From contig CAUJIC010000012.1 of the NCBI GenBank assembly GCA_963205305.1, positions 1 to 34,641 on the forward strand: a stretch of DNA of 34,641 nt. The letters run 5' to 3'. Below are positions 1 through 8,131 of the stretch, one piece after another. The translations under genes and the position numbers were made by a program. Each line of letters starts with the position of its first letter. Position 1 is the stretch's first letter. The notes under the pieces are model-generated. The model had not been told where the DNA came from. It worked only from the letters and a program-made list of their open reading frames with translations, and made no database searches. The DNA comes from Pseudomonadota bacterium. GTDB lineage: Bacteria > Pseudomonadota > Alphaproteobacteria > Rickettsiales > UBA3002.

Positions 1-120
1 ATGCCCACCTTCCACACCCACTCCATCACCAATGTGGGTAGTGGTGAACTCGTCACCCTCTTCTGGGCGCACGAATTGTTCGACCCCCAAAACCCCGACA
101 CATTCGCAGAGGCCGTATGA
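1..120 (+). CDS. capF: CapF-like C-terminal cupin end (5' partial)
   Basis: The frame is open from base 1 and ends at TGA 118-120, leaving 39 residues; the true start lies upstream of the window. The tail carries the ending usual in CapF/FnlB/WbjC proteins (THSITNVGSGEL, then TLFWAHELFDP and PDTFAEAV), which is the C-terminal cupin domain. CapF is a bifunctional epimerase/reductase that makes UDP-N-acetyl-6-deoxy-L-talosamine on the route to UDP-N-acetyl-L-fucosamine, a precursor of capsule and O-antigen. The following gene is the expected next enzyme, CapG, and its ATG overlaps this stop (ATGA). The family call rests on the short tail plus this neighbour. Confidence 0.8.
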   Translation: MPTFHTHSITNVGSGELVTLFWAHELFDPQNPDTFAEAV

Positions 121-1250
121 AAAAACTCAAAGTGATGACCATCGTCGGCACCCGCCCTGAGATTATTCGCCTCAGCCGCGTGCTCGCGAAGCTCGATGCA
201 ACGTGCGAGCATATTCTGGTGCATACAGGTCAGAATTACGACTACGAACTGAACCAGATTTTCTTCGAGGGGTTAGGGCTTCGCGCGCCCGACCATGTGC
301 TTGATGCGGCGGGTGAAAGTGCCTGCGAAACCATTGGCAACATCATTGCGCGGATTGACCCGCTGCTAGCGAAAGTGGCGCCCGATGCGGTGCTGGTGCT
401 GGGCGATACCAACTCGTGCCTTGCGGTGATTGCCGCCAAGCGCCGCAAGATTCCCATCTTCCATATGGAGGCAGGCAACCGCTGCTTCGATGCCCGCGTA
501 CCCGAAGAAATCAACCGCAAGATAGTCGACCAACTGGCCGATATCAACATGCCCTACAGCGATATTGCGCGCGAATATTTGCTACGCGATGGCTTGCCGC
601 CCGATCGCATCATCAAAACTGGCAGCCCCATGGCCGAGGTACTGGCGCATTATAAGCCGCAGTTTGCTGCATCCGATGTGCTCACCCGCCTCAACCTAAA
701 ACCTGAAGGCTATTTTGTGGTGAGCTGCCACCGCGAGGAAAATATCGATAACCCCACGAATTTTGCGGGGCTGATAGCAGTGCTTGATGGGCTGGTGAAG
801 CAGTATAACCTGCCTATCATTTTCGCCGCCCACCCACGCACCCGCAAACGCATCGAGGAGCAAAAGGTCGCGCTCGACCCCCGCATCCAGCTGATGAAAC
901 CACTCGGCTTTGCCGATTATGTGCGCCTGCAGATGGATGCGAAAGCAGTGCTATCCGATAGCGGCACCATCAGCGAGGAATCTTCCATCCTCAATTTCCC
1001 CGCTCTCAACATCCGCGAGGCGCACGAGCGGCCCGAGGCGATGGAGGAAGCCAGTGTGATGCTCACCGGTCTCTCGCTCGAACGCGTGCTGCAAGCCATG
1101 GCGATTTTGGAAACCCAGCCGCGCGGCGCCACCCGTGCCTTACGCCAAGTGGCGGATTATGCCATGCCCAACGTCTCCGACAAAGTGGTGCGGATTATCC
1201 TGAGCTATGTCGATGTCATCAACCGTACCGTATGGCGCAAAGATGCTTAA
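117..1250 (+). CDS. capG: UDP-N-acetyl-L-fucosamine-forming 2-epimerase (CapG/FnlC/WbjD)
   Basis: This is a 377-residue non-hydrolysing UDP-HexNAc 2-epimerase of the WecB/MnaA fold, full length for the family. Visible motifs are GTRPEIIR at the N-terminus, HTGQNYDYE (about 36-44), LGDTNS (about 95-100), FHMEAGNRCFD (about 115-125), PEEINRK, SCHREENID (about 203-211), HPRTRKRIEE and LSDSGTISEES (about 281-291). Within this superfamily the CapF neighbour points to CapG/FnlC/WbjD, which epimerises UDP-N-acetyl-L-talosamine-type sugars to UDP-L-FucNAc in the cytoplasm, rather than WecB making UDP-ManNAc. The start ATG overlaps the capF stop, with an AGAGG site just upstream inside capF. Its end overlaps apt by 8 bases, so sugar and purine genes share a transcript. 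The exact substrate is inferred from context. Confidence 0.85.
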   Translation: MKKLKVMTIVGTRPEIIRLSRVLAKLDATCEHILVHTGQNYDYELNQIFFEGLGLRAPDHVLDAAGESACETIGNIIARIDPLLAKVAPDAVLVLGDTNSCLAVIAAKRRKIPIFHMEAGNRCFDARVPEEINRKIVDQLADINMPYSDIAREYLLRDGLPPDRIIKTGSPMAEVLAHYKPQFAASDVLTRLNLKPEGYFVVSCHREENIDNPTNFAGLIAVLDGLVKQYNLPIIFAAHPRTRKRIEEQKVALDPRIQLMKPLGFADYVRLQMDAKAVLSDSGTISEESSILNFPALNIREAHERPEAMEEASVMLTGLSLERVLQAMAILETQPRGATRALRQVADYAMPNVSDKVVRIILSYVDVINRTVWRKDA

Positions 1251-1752
1251 TCTACGTAACTACATCGCCGATGTTCCCGATTTCCCGAAGGCGGGCATCC
1301 TGTTTCGTGATATTTCGCCGCTGCTGCGCGAACAATTCTCCGAGACTATTTCACAATTAGCCGCGCTCTATACCGACGAGGAATGGGCGAAGATTGATGT
1401 CATCGGCGGCATCGAATCACGTGGGTTCATTCTCGCGGCGGGGCTGGCGGTGGCCAAAAACAAAGGTTTTGTCAAAATCCGCAAGGCGGGCAAACTCCCT
1501 GGAAAGATCGAACATCAGCGCTATGGGCTGGAATATGGCGCGGACGCGCTTGAAATGCACCACGGCATTGGCCGCATGCTGATTGTAGATGATGTACTGG
1601 CCACCGGTGGCACACTTCAAGCCGCCGCAGATCTTGCCAAGCGCACAGGCCACACCGTGCAGGCACTATGCTGCCTCATCAACCTCACCTTCCTGAATAA
1701 CTTTAGCTGGAATGGGCTAGCCCCGCGCACGCTCATCGACTACGAGGCCTAA
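1243..1752 (+). CDS. apt: adenine phosphoribosyltransferase
   Basis: Apt makes AMP from adenine and PRPP in the cytoplasm. The 169-residue protein has the family N-terminus (DVPDFPKAGILFRDISPLL), GGIESRGFILA, the basic loop RKAGKLPG, LEYGADALEMH and the PRPP-binding motif MLIVDDVLATGGT (about 111-123). I chose the ATG at 1243 because it gives the usual short leader before the conserved IADVPDFP block; an in-frame ATG at 1207 would add 12 unconserved residues encoded entirely within capG. The gene overlaps the end of capG by 8 bases, and its TAA shares one base with the next ATG (TAATG), so it is translationally coupled to the nucleosidase gene that should supply adenine. Confidence 0.93.
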   Translation: MLNLRNYIADVPDFPKAGILFRDISPLLREQFSETISQLAALYTDEEWAKIDVIGGIESRGFILAAGLAVAKNKGFVKIRKAGKLPGKIEHQRYGLEYGADALEMHHGIGRMLIVDDVLATGGTLQAAADLAKRTGHTVQALCCLINLTFLNNFSWNGLAPRTLIDYEA

Positions 1753-2327
1753 TGCAAACACCCCTGATTGTGATGGCGCTCGAAAGCGAAAGCCAAGGCA
1801 AACTCGAAGCCCTTGGCGTCGAGGTGCTCTATTGCGGCGTGGGCAAGGTCAATGCTGCCTACCATCTCACGCGGCGGCTACACGAATTGGCGCGTGCGGG
1901 GCAAACGGTGCCCTATGTGCTCAATCTAGGCTCGGCGGGCAGCCACCATTTCAACACTGGCACACTGGTCGAAATCGACCGTTTTGTGCAGCGGGATATG
2001 GATGCGGTGGCGCTGGGCTTTGCCTATGGCCAAACCCCGTTCGATACCACGCCCGCCACCATCAGCGTGCCGCGCCGCTTCCACCATTTACCTGCGGGCA
2101 TGTGTGGCTCGGGCGATTCGTTTGTCGAGGGCGCACCACCCATCCCCTGCGATGTGGTCGAGATGGAAGCCTTCGCCATGGCCAAAGTGTGCCTACACGA
2201 GGGGGTTTCGTTCACGAGCGTCAAATACATCACCGATGGGGCGGATGGCAACGCCTCGCGCGATTGGCAAGCCAACCTCGCCGCCGCCGCCCAATGTTTC
2301 CACGAGCTGCTAACCACCAAGGGCTAA
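1752..2327 (+). CDS. MTA/SAH-type purine nucleosidase
   Basis: This 191-residue protein belongs to the purine nucleoside phosphorylase/MTAN superfamily. It has an N-terminal strand with acidic residues (VMALESESQ), CGVGKVNAA (about 28-36), NLGSAG (about 58-63), the ribose-binding EMEAFAMAKV (about 137-146, E139 equivalent to the MTAN glutamate) and YITDGAD (D162 as general acid). It is about 40 residues shorter than E. coli MtnN, with a compact middle. The expected reaction is hydrolysis of methylthioadenosine, S-adenosylhomocysteine or 5'-deoxyadenosine to adenine. The one-base overlap with apt fits a two-step adenine recycling unit. Substrate choice cannot be read from sequence; an inosine or AMP nucleosidase is an alternative. 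The gene ends 14 bases before a convergent gene. Confidence 0.8.
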   Translation: MQTPLIVMALESESQGKLEALGVEVLYCGVGKVNAAYHLTRRLHELARAGQTVPYVLNLGSAGSHHFNTGTLVEIDRFVQRDMDAVALGFAYGQTPFDTTPATISVPRRFHHLPAGMCGSGDSFVEGAPPIPCDVVEMEAFAMAKVCLHEGVSFTSVKYITDGADGNASRDWQANLAAAAQCFHELLTTKG

Positions 2328-2341
2328 CCTGTCACGGTCAC

Positions 2342-4090
2342 TTACGGGTTCAATGTTGGGGCCTGCGCGTCGTGCTGCTGCACATCTTCCAGGCGCTTGG
2401 TCCATGTAGGGGCATGGCGATTTTTTTGTTTTTCAGCGGCGCGTTCCATGGCTTTTTCATCGACACCAAAAACTTTACCAATGGTTTTGCTAGCGGGAAG
2501 AAACACTTTCTCGCTCGTCACTGCATCCCATTTCTGAGCAGCGGCAGGTGCAACCATCCGCCCACCGATCAGGATACCGTTGCTTACGATTGCACCCACC
2601 AGTTTGCTTTTAAATATCTCGGGGTAGCTGCGGCCATGTCCGCCCATTTTCTGCGCGACTGCCCCAAGCGGATAAGCAAACATGTTCCACACTACTGCCT
2701 GCGGCAAGTGCGAGACTTCGTGCTGGTAAATTTCCTCGGCATGCGCTTTTACCTCGGGTGCATCGGCTGTTAACCCTTGCTGCTGACCCCAGTGACGGGC
2801 AGTGCGATTCGCGCCACTGCGAAACGCCCAACCAAACAGTGGATCGGTGATTTTACGAATACCATTCATAAAATCAGGGAAAAGGCGCTGCACAGCAATC
2901 GTGAGTGGCACCGCCGCAAAATCACCAACGATTTCGCCTTTCAAATAATGCCCTGCCTCGTGCGCAAAAGTGCTGAGGGTGAGTTTAGGCTTTGGGTGGT
3001 GATGCGGCTCAGCGATTGCTCTGCACGTATAACGTTTATATCCGCATATCTCATGTTCGTGATGCTCGTGGCTGTGGTCATGTTTATGGTCGTGGCTAGA
3101 ATCACCGCAGCCTACATTCACCCCAAACGCCGCCGCTATCAGCGGCTGCAACACCACATCCGTGGTGCCACAGGAAAGCGCATGGTTGATGGTGTAGGCC
3201 ACATCCTCGGCGCGCTGATTCGCATTCTTCTCTTTTTCATGGGCACGCGCTGATAGTTCTTTTTCAAGTCGCGCGGCGTGAACGGTCGTGGCGGGCGTTA
3301 CCGTCGCAAGGGGTGCATCATGCGGTTGCCGATGCCACTCGGTCGATTGGCGCACCGCCTCACGGTAGGCCGCGCCATCATTCGCCGAAAGCTCGGAAGT
3401 CAGCTTCGCTGCCGCTTCACGCGTGCCTAGCCACTGTTTAGCAATGCTATCAATCTGTTGCTTATCCATCGCAGGAAGTGCGGCAGCCAATCCCTTCGTT
3501 AGCGCATCACGAAGCGCTCCATCGGGCGCAAATACCGCTGCTAGTGCATCATGGCCCAGCATGGCGCCTTTCGCCGTTGCATCAATATGCGCGATGACTT
3601 GTGGTTTCCCATTCTCCAAATGCAGCAAATCGTCCAACACTTCGCTCATTTTCACATCACGCAAAGGCGGCACCGCTGCATCTGCCTCGGCGGGCGTTAG
3701 CGCTGCAAGGCTGGCCACATAATTAGGCTGCGAAAGTAAATCTGCAAAGTGGTTCGCCTCCGCCGCGCGCCGATGCATAATCTGATGCATTGCTTCGCGC
3801 GCCTGTTCGGGCGTGCTGTGGTAGCGCGCATTGCTAGTGATGGTTGTTTGCGCTTTCAGCAGCGCATCACCTGCAACATCGATCAACGCGGGATCCGTGA
3901 TGGTGCTAGCAAGGGCGCGTTGTTCGGCAGCAATGCTGGCCGCTACCTGCTCTGGTCGTTGGCCACGTGATTTTTCACTATCCATACGGCGCACCACCAT
4001 CGCACGGAAAGCAGCATCGCGGTAGGATTCCATCGTCAATGGCGTGGGTGCTTGGGTAAGGTTCTGGGGCGATGCGTGTAGTATGTTCAT
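2342..4090 (-). CDS. unknown protein with His-rich loop and two HEXXH motifs
   Basis: I do not recognise the family. The 582-residue protein has a long, mostly helical, Ala/Gln/Glu-rich N-terminal part (1-320) and a C-terminal metal-site-rich part. The latter holds a His/Asp/Glu/Lys stretch (about 333-346), cysteines near 328, 349 and 356, HHH near 363-365, a zincin-like FAHEAGHYLKGE (HEAGH at about 377-381) and a second HEXXH (HEVSH, about 457-461). A hydrophobic, glycine-rich segment follows (about 497-520). No signal peptide is evident. HEXXH binds catalytic zinc in many metallopeptidases, so a zinc-dependent protease is possible but not shown. I took the ATG at 4090, preceded by AGGA, over upstream non-ATG starts that would add 18 residues. 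It lies downstream of recJ and tRNA-Glu, with its own 200-base leader. Confidence 0.6.
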   Translation of the reverse strand: MNILHASPQNLTQAPTPLTMESYRDAAFRAMVVRRMDSEKSRGQRPEQVAASIAAEQRALASTITDPALIDVAGDALLKAQTTITSNARYHSTPEQAREAMHQIMHRRAAEANHFADLLSQPNYVASLAALTPAEADAAVPPLRDVKMSEVLDDLLHLENGKPQVIAHIDATAKGAMLGHDALAAVFAPDGALRDALTKGLAAALPAMDKQQIDSIAKQWLGTREAAAKLTSELSANDGAAYREAVRQSTEWHRQPHDAPLATVTPATTVHAARLEKELSARAHEKEKNANQRAEDVAYTINHALSCGTTDVVLQPLIAAAFGVNVGCGDSSHDHKHDHSHEHHEHEICGYKRYTCRAIAEPHHHPKPKLTLSTFAHEAGHYLKGEIVGDFAAVPLTIAVQRLFPDFMNGIRKITDPLFGWAFRSGANRTARHWGQQQGLTADAPEVKAHAEEIYQHEVSHLPQAVVWNMFAYPLGAVAQKMGGHGRSYPEIFKSKLVGAIVSNGILIGGRMVAPAAAQKWDAVTSEKVFLPASKTIGKVFGVDEKAMERAAEKQKNRHAPTWTKRLEDVQQHDAQAPTLNP

Positions 4091-4294
4091 GGATCCTAAT
4101 TTGTAGTGAACCATTACCCTATTGCGAACCACTCTTAACAACAAGTGACAGTTTTATGACAATTGCTACCCTGAGCACCTGATTTTCTACCTTTTTAGCG
4201 ATAATGCCCGCCCTGACCATTCGCCGTGGTCATCATTCATCGACATTTTTGGGGCGAACCGGCTTTTTGTGGAAACCTAACCTATTGTAATTTA
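4091..4294. other. intergenic region between tRNA-Glu and the HEXXH gene
   Basis: These 204 bases are more AT-rich than the flanking genes. They hold the leader of the minus-strand HEXXH gene. I see no convincing -35/-10 pair, no stable terminator after the tRNA and no small gene with a ribosome binding site. Confidence 0.4.
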
Positions 4295-4369
4295 TGGTGA
4301 CCCCTACGAGATTCGAACTCGTGCTACCTCCGTGAAAGGGAGGCGTCCTAACCACTAGACGAAGGGGCC
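4295..4369 (-). tRNA. tRNA-Glu (anticodon TTC)
   Basis: Read on the minus strand, the 75 bases fold as a cloverleaf: acceptor GGCCCCT pairs with AGGGGTC (one G-U), the anticodon loop is CTTTCAC with anticodon TTC, the T arm contains GTTCGAATC, and the 3' CCA is encoded at 4295-4297. It lies between recJ and the HEXXH gene and has its own promoter. Confidence 0.97.
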
Positions 4370-4402
4370 ACGGGCTTTGGGCAAGCCCAAAACAGGCGGG
4401 GA

Positions 4403-4431
4403 GATACACCACGGGCGCGAACCCAAGTCAA
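4403..4431 (-). promoter_or_regulatory. sigma70-type promoter of tRNA-Glu
   Basis: On the minus strand there is TTGACT (4431-4426), a 17-base spacer and TGTATC (4408-4403), placing a transcription start near 4396, about 27 bases before the tRNA. The -35 matches five of six consensus bases and the spacing is ideal. Found by eye only. Confidence 0.6.
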
Positions 4432-4461
4432 GCAGTTTATAACGCCCTTAGGCTGGTTTGC

Positions 4462-4531
4462 GAAGCCTTCCATGGTGAGCCGCTTTAGCGGCGGGGGTTT
4501 GGTGGCAAGACCCCCATCAAGCGCGAAGCGC
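4462..4531. repeat. cluster of short palindromes after recJ
   Basis: Consecutive inverted repeats fill the end of recJ and the next 70 bases: GAAGCCTTC (4462-4470), CCATGG (4470-4475), GCCGC-TTTA-GCGGC (4479-4492), GGGGGT-11-ACCCCC (4493-4515) and GCGC-GAA-GCGC (4521-4531, reaching into the recJ stop). No T-run follows, so a classical intrinsic terminator is not clear. It resembles a repetitive extragenic palindromic unit; only one copy was noticed in the window. Confidence 0.5.
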
Positions 4532-6279
4532 TAAATAGCCTTTGCAGCGTCATCAATCATGAATTGCGCCGTTTCCTTGCCCTGCCAGCTATTACGCTTC
4601 AGTTCGCCTAGAATATGCAGGGTTTTCTCGGCCATCAGCCATTCACCGAGCACGGTGCCCACCGCGCCAAACGCCACGGCATTAAGGCGGGCGCTACCCG
4701 AATCGTCTGTCAGGGTCACCCGCAGATGTTTTTCCTTCATCACCGCCACATGAGCAATGCGGGCATTGGCTATCACAAAGCGCGGCGCAGGGTTGCCAAT
4801 GCCAAACGGCCCCACGCGGGCAATATCCTCGAGAGTGTCAAGGTTCGCACCACTGGCCGAGAGCAGCCCGTCATACGTCACCACCCGCCCTTCCGTATAG
4901 GCCGCCACATCCGCCGCCATGCGGGCGATAAGGAACTGGTGCAGGGCATCAATTTTCTCCGCTGCCACGCTGAAGCCCGCTGCCATCGCATGGCCGCCCC
5001 CTTTTTCGAGCAACCCAACGGCTACCGCAGCATGAATCGCCGCGCCCATATCGACGCCCGTTACGGAGCGACCCGAGGCTTTGCCCATACCATCCTCCAG
5101 AGCCACCACAAAGGCGGGGCGGCTGAAGCGCTCCTTGATGCGCCCTGCCACGATGCCAATCACCCCTTGGTGCCACCCCTCGGCCGCAACGAGTATCACA
5201 GGCATGTTGCGCTGCTGTTCGGCGAGCGCAAGCGCTTGCTCCAGCACCCCTGCTTCAATCGCTTGGCGCTCTTGGTTGTGTAAATCCAGAGTAGCCGCCA
5301 CCCCACGTGCGCGCGTCTCATCTGTTGCCGTCAGCAGCTCCACCCCAAGGCCGGATTTACCGACACGCCCGCCCGCATTGATGCGCGGGCCCAGCAAAAA
5401 GCCGAGATGATAGACATTGGGCGATTCATCCATCCGCGCCACGTCGGCAAGCACGTTCAGGCCAAGCCTGCGCCGCTGCGCCATTACCTTTAACCCTTGC
5501 GAGACAAATGCGCGGTTGAGACCAGTGAGCGGCATCACATCGCACACGGTGCCAAGGGCCACCACATCGAGCAGCGCGAGGAGATTGGGCGCAGCGTTAT
5601 GTGCAAAAAAACCCGCATCGCGCAAGCGCTGGTTCAATGCCACCAGCGTAAGAAACGTCACCCCCACCGCCGCGAGATTCGTGTGCGGCGAGGTTTCATC
5701 GACGCGGTTGGGGTTCACGATTGCGTGGGCATTGGGTAGCGCACCGCTGCTGAGGTGGTGGTCGAGCACCAGCACATCCACCCCTCGCCCCTGCGCCAGT
5801 GCAATCGGTGCATGTGCCAGTGTACCGCAATCCACGCTGATAATGAGCTTCGCACCGCCCTCCATCAGCTTCTCAAATGCGGCCTCGGTGGGGCCATAAC
5901 CTTCCAGCATACGGTCAGGGATATAGGGCACCACATCAGCGCCCATCGCGCCCAAATACTCCATCAGCAGCGTGGTGCTGGTTGCGCCATCGACATCGTA
6001 ATCACCAAAGATGGCAATGCGCTCCTTGCCTTCCACCGCGCGGATGATGCGCGCGACGGCTTTTTCCATATCGAGCAGGTGAAACGGGTCGGGCAGATAA
6101 TCGCGCAAAGTGGGGTTCAAAAATTGCGGCACCTCATCGACCGCCACATTGCGACCAACTAAAATACCCGCCACTAGCTCACTCACCCCATGCTGTTGGG
6201 CAATGGCGAGCGTGCTGCGCGCATCCTCGCGGCGCAAACGCCATGGCAGGGCAGAGGCGGTGTGGGTGGGTTGTTGCAT
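4531..6279 (-). CDS. recJ: single-stranded-DNA exonuclease RecJ
   Basis: The 582-residue protein is a full-length RecJ, the 5'-3' single-strand DNA exonuclease of recombination and mismatch repair. It shows the DHH-family motifs in order: FGDYDVDGATS (about 91-101), ISVDCGT (about 147-153), VLDHHL (about 171-176, the DHH), NLAAVGVTF and the C-terminal DHHA1 motif GGGHAMAAGFS, with PRINAGGR between them. The aspartates and histidines that bind the two metals are present. The ATG at 6279 gives the expected N-terminus, although I see no strong Shine-Dalgarno. It is the last gene of the conserved alaC-hom-glpX-recJ run, here separated from glpX by an extra gene. Confidence 0.95.
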   Translation of the reverse strand: MQQPTHTASALPWRLRREDARSTLAIAQQHGVSELVAGILVGRNVAVDEVPQFLNPTLRDYLPDPFHLLDMEKAVARIIRAVEGKERIAIFGDYDVDGATSTTLLMEYLGAMGADVVPYIPDRMLEGYGPTEAAFEKLMEGGAKLIISVDCGTLAHAPIALAQGRGVDVLVLDHHLSSGALPNAHAIVNPNRVDETSPHTNLAAVGVTFLTLVALNQRLRDAGFFAHNAAPNLLALLDVVALGTVCDVMPLTGLNRAFVSQGLKVMAQRRRLGLNVLADVARMDESPNVYHLGFLLGPRINAGGRVGKSGLGVELLTATDETRARGVAATLDLHNQERQAIEAGVLEQALALAEQQRNMPVILVAAEGWHQGVIGIVAGRIKERFSRPAFVVALEDGMGKASGRSVTGVDMGAAIHAAVAVGLLEKGGGHAMAAGFSVAAEKIDALHQFLIARMAADVAAYTEGRVVTYDGLLSASGANLDTLEDIARVGPFGIGNPAPRFVIANARIAHVAVMKEKHLRVTLTDDSGSARLNAVAFGAVGTVLGEWLMAEKTLHILGELKRNSWQGKETAQFMIDDAAKAI

Positions 6280-6322
6280 CCACGCAATCTAGGGAGAAAC
6301 GGGTAAAGAATCCAGCAGTGAG

Positions 6323-7057
6323 TTAGCGCCCAGTACCACGCACAGGCCGTTGCATCGCTGAGCTTGTCTGCGGTGCTGTGCCTTGCTGCACCTCGATAGA
6401 GCCACCCAACAGCTTGCGCGCGTTCGCAATTTCCTGTGACTGATCGGGGGTAAAACTCATTGGCTTCCCATGCGCTCCTGCGTTAGGGGCCTCAGGCACA
6501 AGCATCCGCTTCGCCTCATCGAGCATACCCATCAACGTATTATTAAGAAGCGCTGGACTCATCTGATCACTTACTGCTTGAGCTGCTTTGGCATAGGCCG
6601 CGTTGGTCGCTTTCTCATTCTCTAGAATCGTGTTGCGTGTTTGATTCCACTGCTTCTGCGACATCGTACCTTTGGGTACTTCACCGTCCTCGTCAGGCGT
6701 GGCGATACGAGTTTCGTCGAGCCGCTTAAGCTGTTTGCGCGTGGCTTCGGACATCGTGCGCTGCGCTTGCTCGGTTAGGCCACCCTTATCACTCACCATC
6801 GCACCAAATGCCGCAGCAAATTTGCCCGCAGCATTGGAGGCTGCAATATCGGCCTTCATGCGTTCAATTCCTTCTGACAATGCTGCTGCGCTTTGTGCCT
6901 TGCCTTTTGTCCCCAGCATCTCGCCAAGTAATGCGGTGAATGCAGCCTCGGCCTGAGGTGGTATCGCGTGACCTTCTGCCACAGCGTCCTGCTTGATCTT
7001 CGCCAGCATCTGGTGCGGCGTGAATTGTGCATTGTTATCTTGCGTATCTGCAGCCAT
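6323..7057 (-). CDS. hypothetical helical protein, 244 aa
   Basis: I do not recognise this protein. It is rich in Ala, Gln, Met, Lys and Glu, has no cysteine, no signal peptide and no membrane segment, and is predicted by eye to be mostly helical with a disordered Ser/Gln/Arg C-terminus ending RPVRGTGR. The start at 7057 is supported by AGGAG six to seven bases upstream. It lies between glpX (57 bases after its end) and recJ (43 bases before its start), on the same strand, and interrupts a gene order that is usually contiguous. A cytoplasmic or secreted lineage-specific protein is equally possible. Confidence 0.6.
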   Translation of the reverse strand: MAADTQDNNAQFTPHQMLAKIKQDAVAEGHAIPPQAEAAFTALLGEMLGTKGKAQSAAALSEGIERMKADIAASNAAGKFAAAFGAMVSDKGGLTEQAQRTMSEATRKQLKRLDETRIATPDEDGEVPKGTMSQKQWNQTRNTILENEKATNAAYAKAAQAVSDQMSPALLNNTLMGMLDEAKRMLVPEAPNAGAHGKPMSFTPDQSQEIANARKLLGGSIEVQQGTAPQTSSAMQRPVRGTGR

Positions 7058-7114
7058 AGTGCACTCCTGCTTTATGGGTATTTACAGCACCAAGGTTAAG
7101 GATCGACAATCCGC

Positions 7115-8122
7115 CTAGATCTCGGTTTTCATGCCGAAATTATGCTGCGCCTCGATCCAGCGGACAGTACCTGTCGCTGACCTCATCACGATAGAATGCG
7201 TCGAGGCACCACCCGCCCAGCGCCGCACGCCTTTGAGCATGCTGCCATCGGTCACGCCGGTGGCCGCGAACATCACATCGCCTTTGGCGAGTTCGTTCAG
7301 GTTATATTTACGGGTGAAATCGGTGATGCCCATGCGCTTCGCGCGTTCTTTCTGTTCATCTTCACCATCGAACAACAAGCGGCCTTGCATTTGCCCGCCA
7401 ATGCATCGCAGCGCAGCAGCCGCCAGCACACCCTCAGGCGCACCACCAATGCCCAAATACATATCAATGCCCGTCATCGCGGTTGCAGTCGCAATCACGC
7501 CCGCCACATCCCCATCGGGGATAAGTTGCACGCGGCAACCCGCCTCGCGCAGCTTGGCAATTTTCTCGGCGTGGCGGTCGCGCTTCAGCACCACCACCGT
7601 CAGGTCGGCAACATCCTTGCCTTTCGCTTTCGCGAGGTTCTTCAGGTTCTCAGCAATCGTCGCGTCGATATCCACCACGCCTTCGGGCAGGCCACCGCCG
7701 ACGGCAATTTTATCCATATACACATCGGGTGCATGCAGGAAGCTGCCATGTTCACCCATTGCCACCACGGCGAGTGAGTTCGGGCCCGAATGGGCGCACA
7801 ACGTGGTGCCTTCGAGTGGGTCGAGCGCAATATCAATCTGCGGGCCTTCACCCGTGCCCACTTTCTCGCCAATGTAAAGCATCGGCGCCTTGTCGCGCTC
7901 ACCTTCGCCAATCACCACCGTGCCATCAATCGTCAGGCCATTCAGTGCCTCGCGCATGGCGTTCACCGCGGCTTGGTCAGCGGCTTTTTCTTGCCCGCGC
8001 CCTGTCCAGTGGCTGCTCGCCAGCGCGGCAGCTTCCGTCACTCGCACCGCCTCAAGCGCGAAGTTACGATCCATGATCCAGCTTTTGTTGGGGGCATCAG
8101 TGTTGTATGCGGTGGCAGTCAT
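7115..8122 (-). CDS. glpX: class II fructose-1,6-bisphosphatase
   Basis: GlpX removes the 1-phosphate from fructose 1,6-bisphosphate in gluconeogenesis. The 335-residue protein has the class II signatures: VIGEGERDKAPMLYIGE (about 73-89), the metal and substrate motif DPLEGTT (about 104-110), the lysine and arginine block VVLKRDRH, IPDGDVAG (about 194-201) and GIGGAPEGVLAAAA (about 217-230). It lacks class I FBPase motifs. The ATG at 8122 follows AGGAGAG at good spacing. It starts 9 bases after the hom stop, so it is co-transcribed with hom and alaC. In some bacteria class II enzymes also cleave sedoheptulose 1,7-bisphosphate; that cannot be judged here. Confidence 0.95.
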   Translation of the reverse strand: MTATAYNTDAPNKSWIMDRNFALEAVRVTEAAALASSHWTGRGQEKAADQAAVNAMREALNGLTIDGTVVIGEGERDKAPMLYIGEKVGTGEGPQIDIALDPLEGTTLCAHSGPNSLAVVAMGEHGSFLHAPDVYMDKIAVGGGLPEGVVDIDATIAENLKNLAKAKGKDVADLTVVVLKRDRHAEKIAKLREAGCRVQLIPDGDVAGVIATATAMTGIDMYLGIGGAPEGVLAAAALRCIGGQMQGRLLFDGEDEQKERAKRMGITDFTRKYNLNELAKGDVMFAATGVTDGSMLKGVRRWAGGASTHSIVMRSATGTVRWIEAQHNFGMKTEI

Positions 8123-8131
8123 AACTCTCTC

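Noticed and set aside
1832-2773. Long plus-strand frame of 313 residues
   Set aside because: It runs through the nucleosidase gene in another frame and then antisense into the HEXXH gene; no conserved motif and Cys/His-rich shadow composition.
7131-7877. 248-residue plus-strand frame opposite glpX
   Set aside because: Antisense to a conserved enzyme, Ser/Pro-rich shadow.
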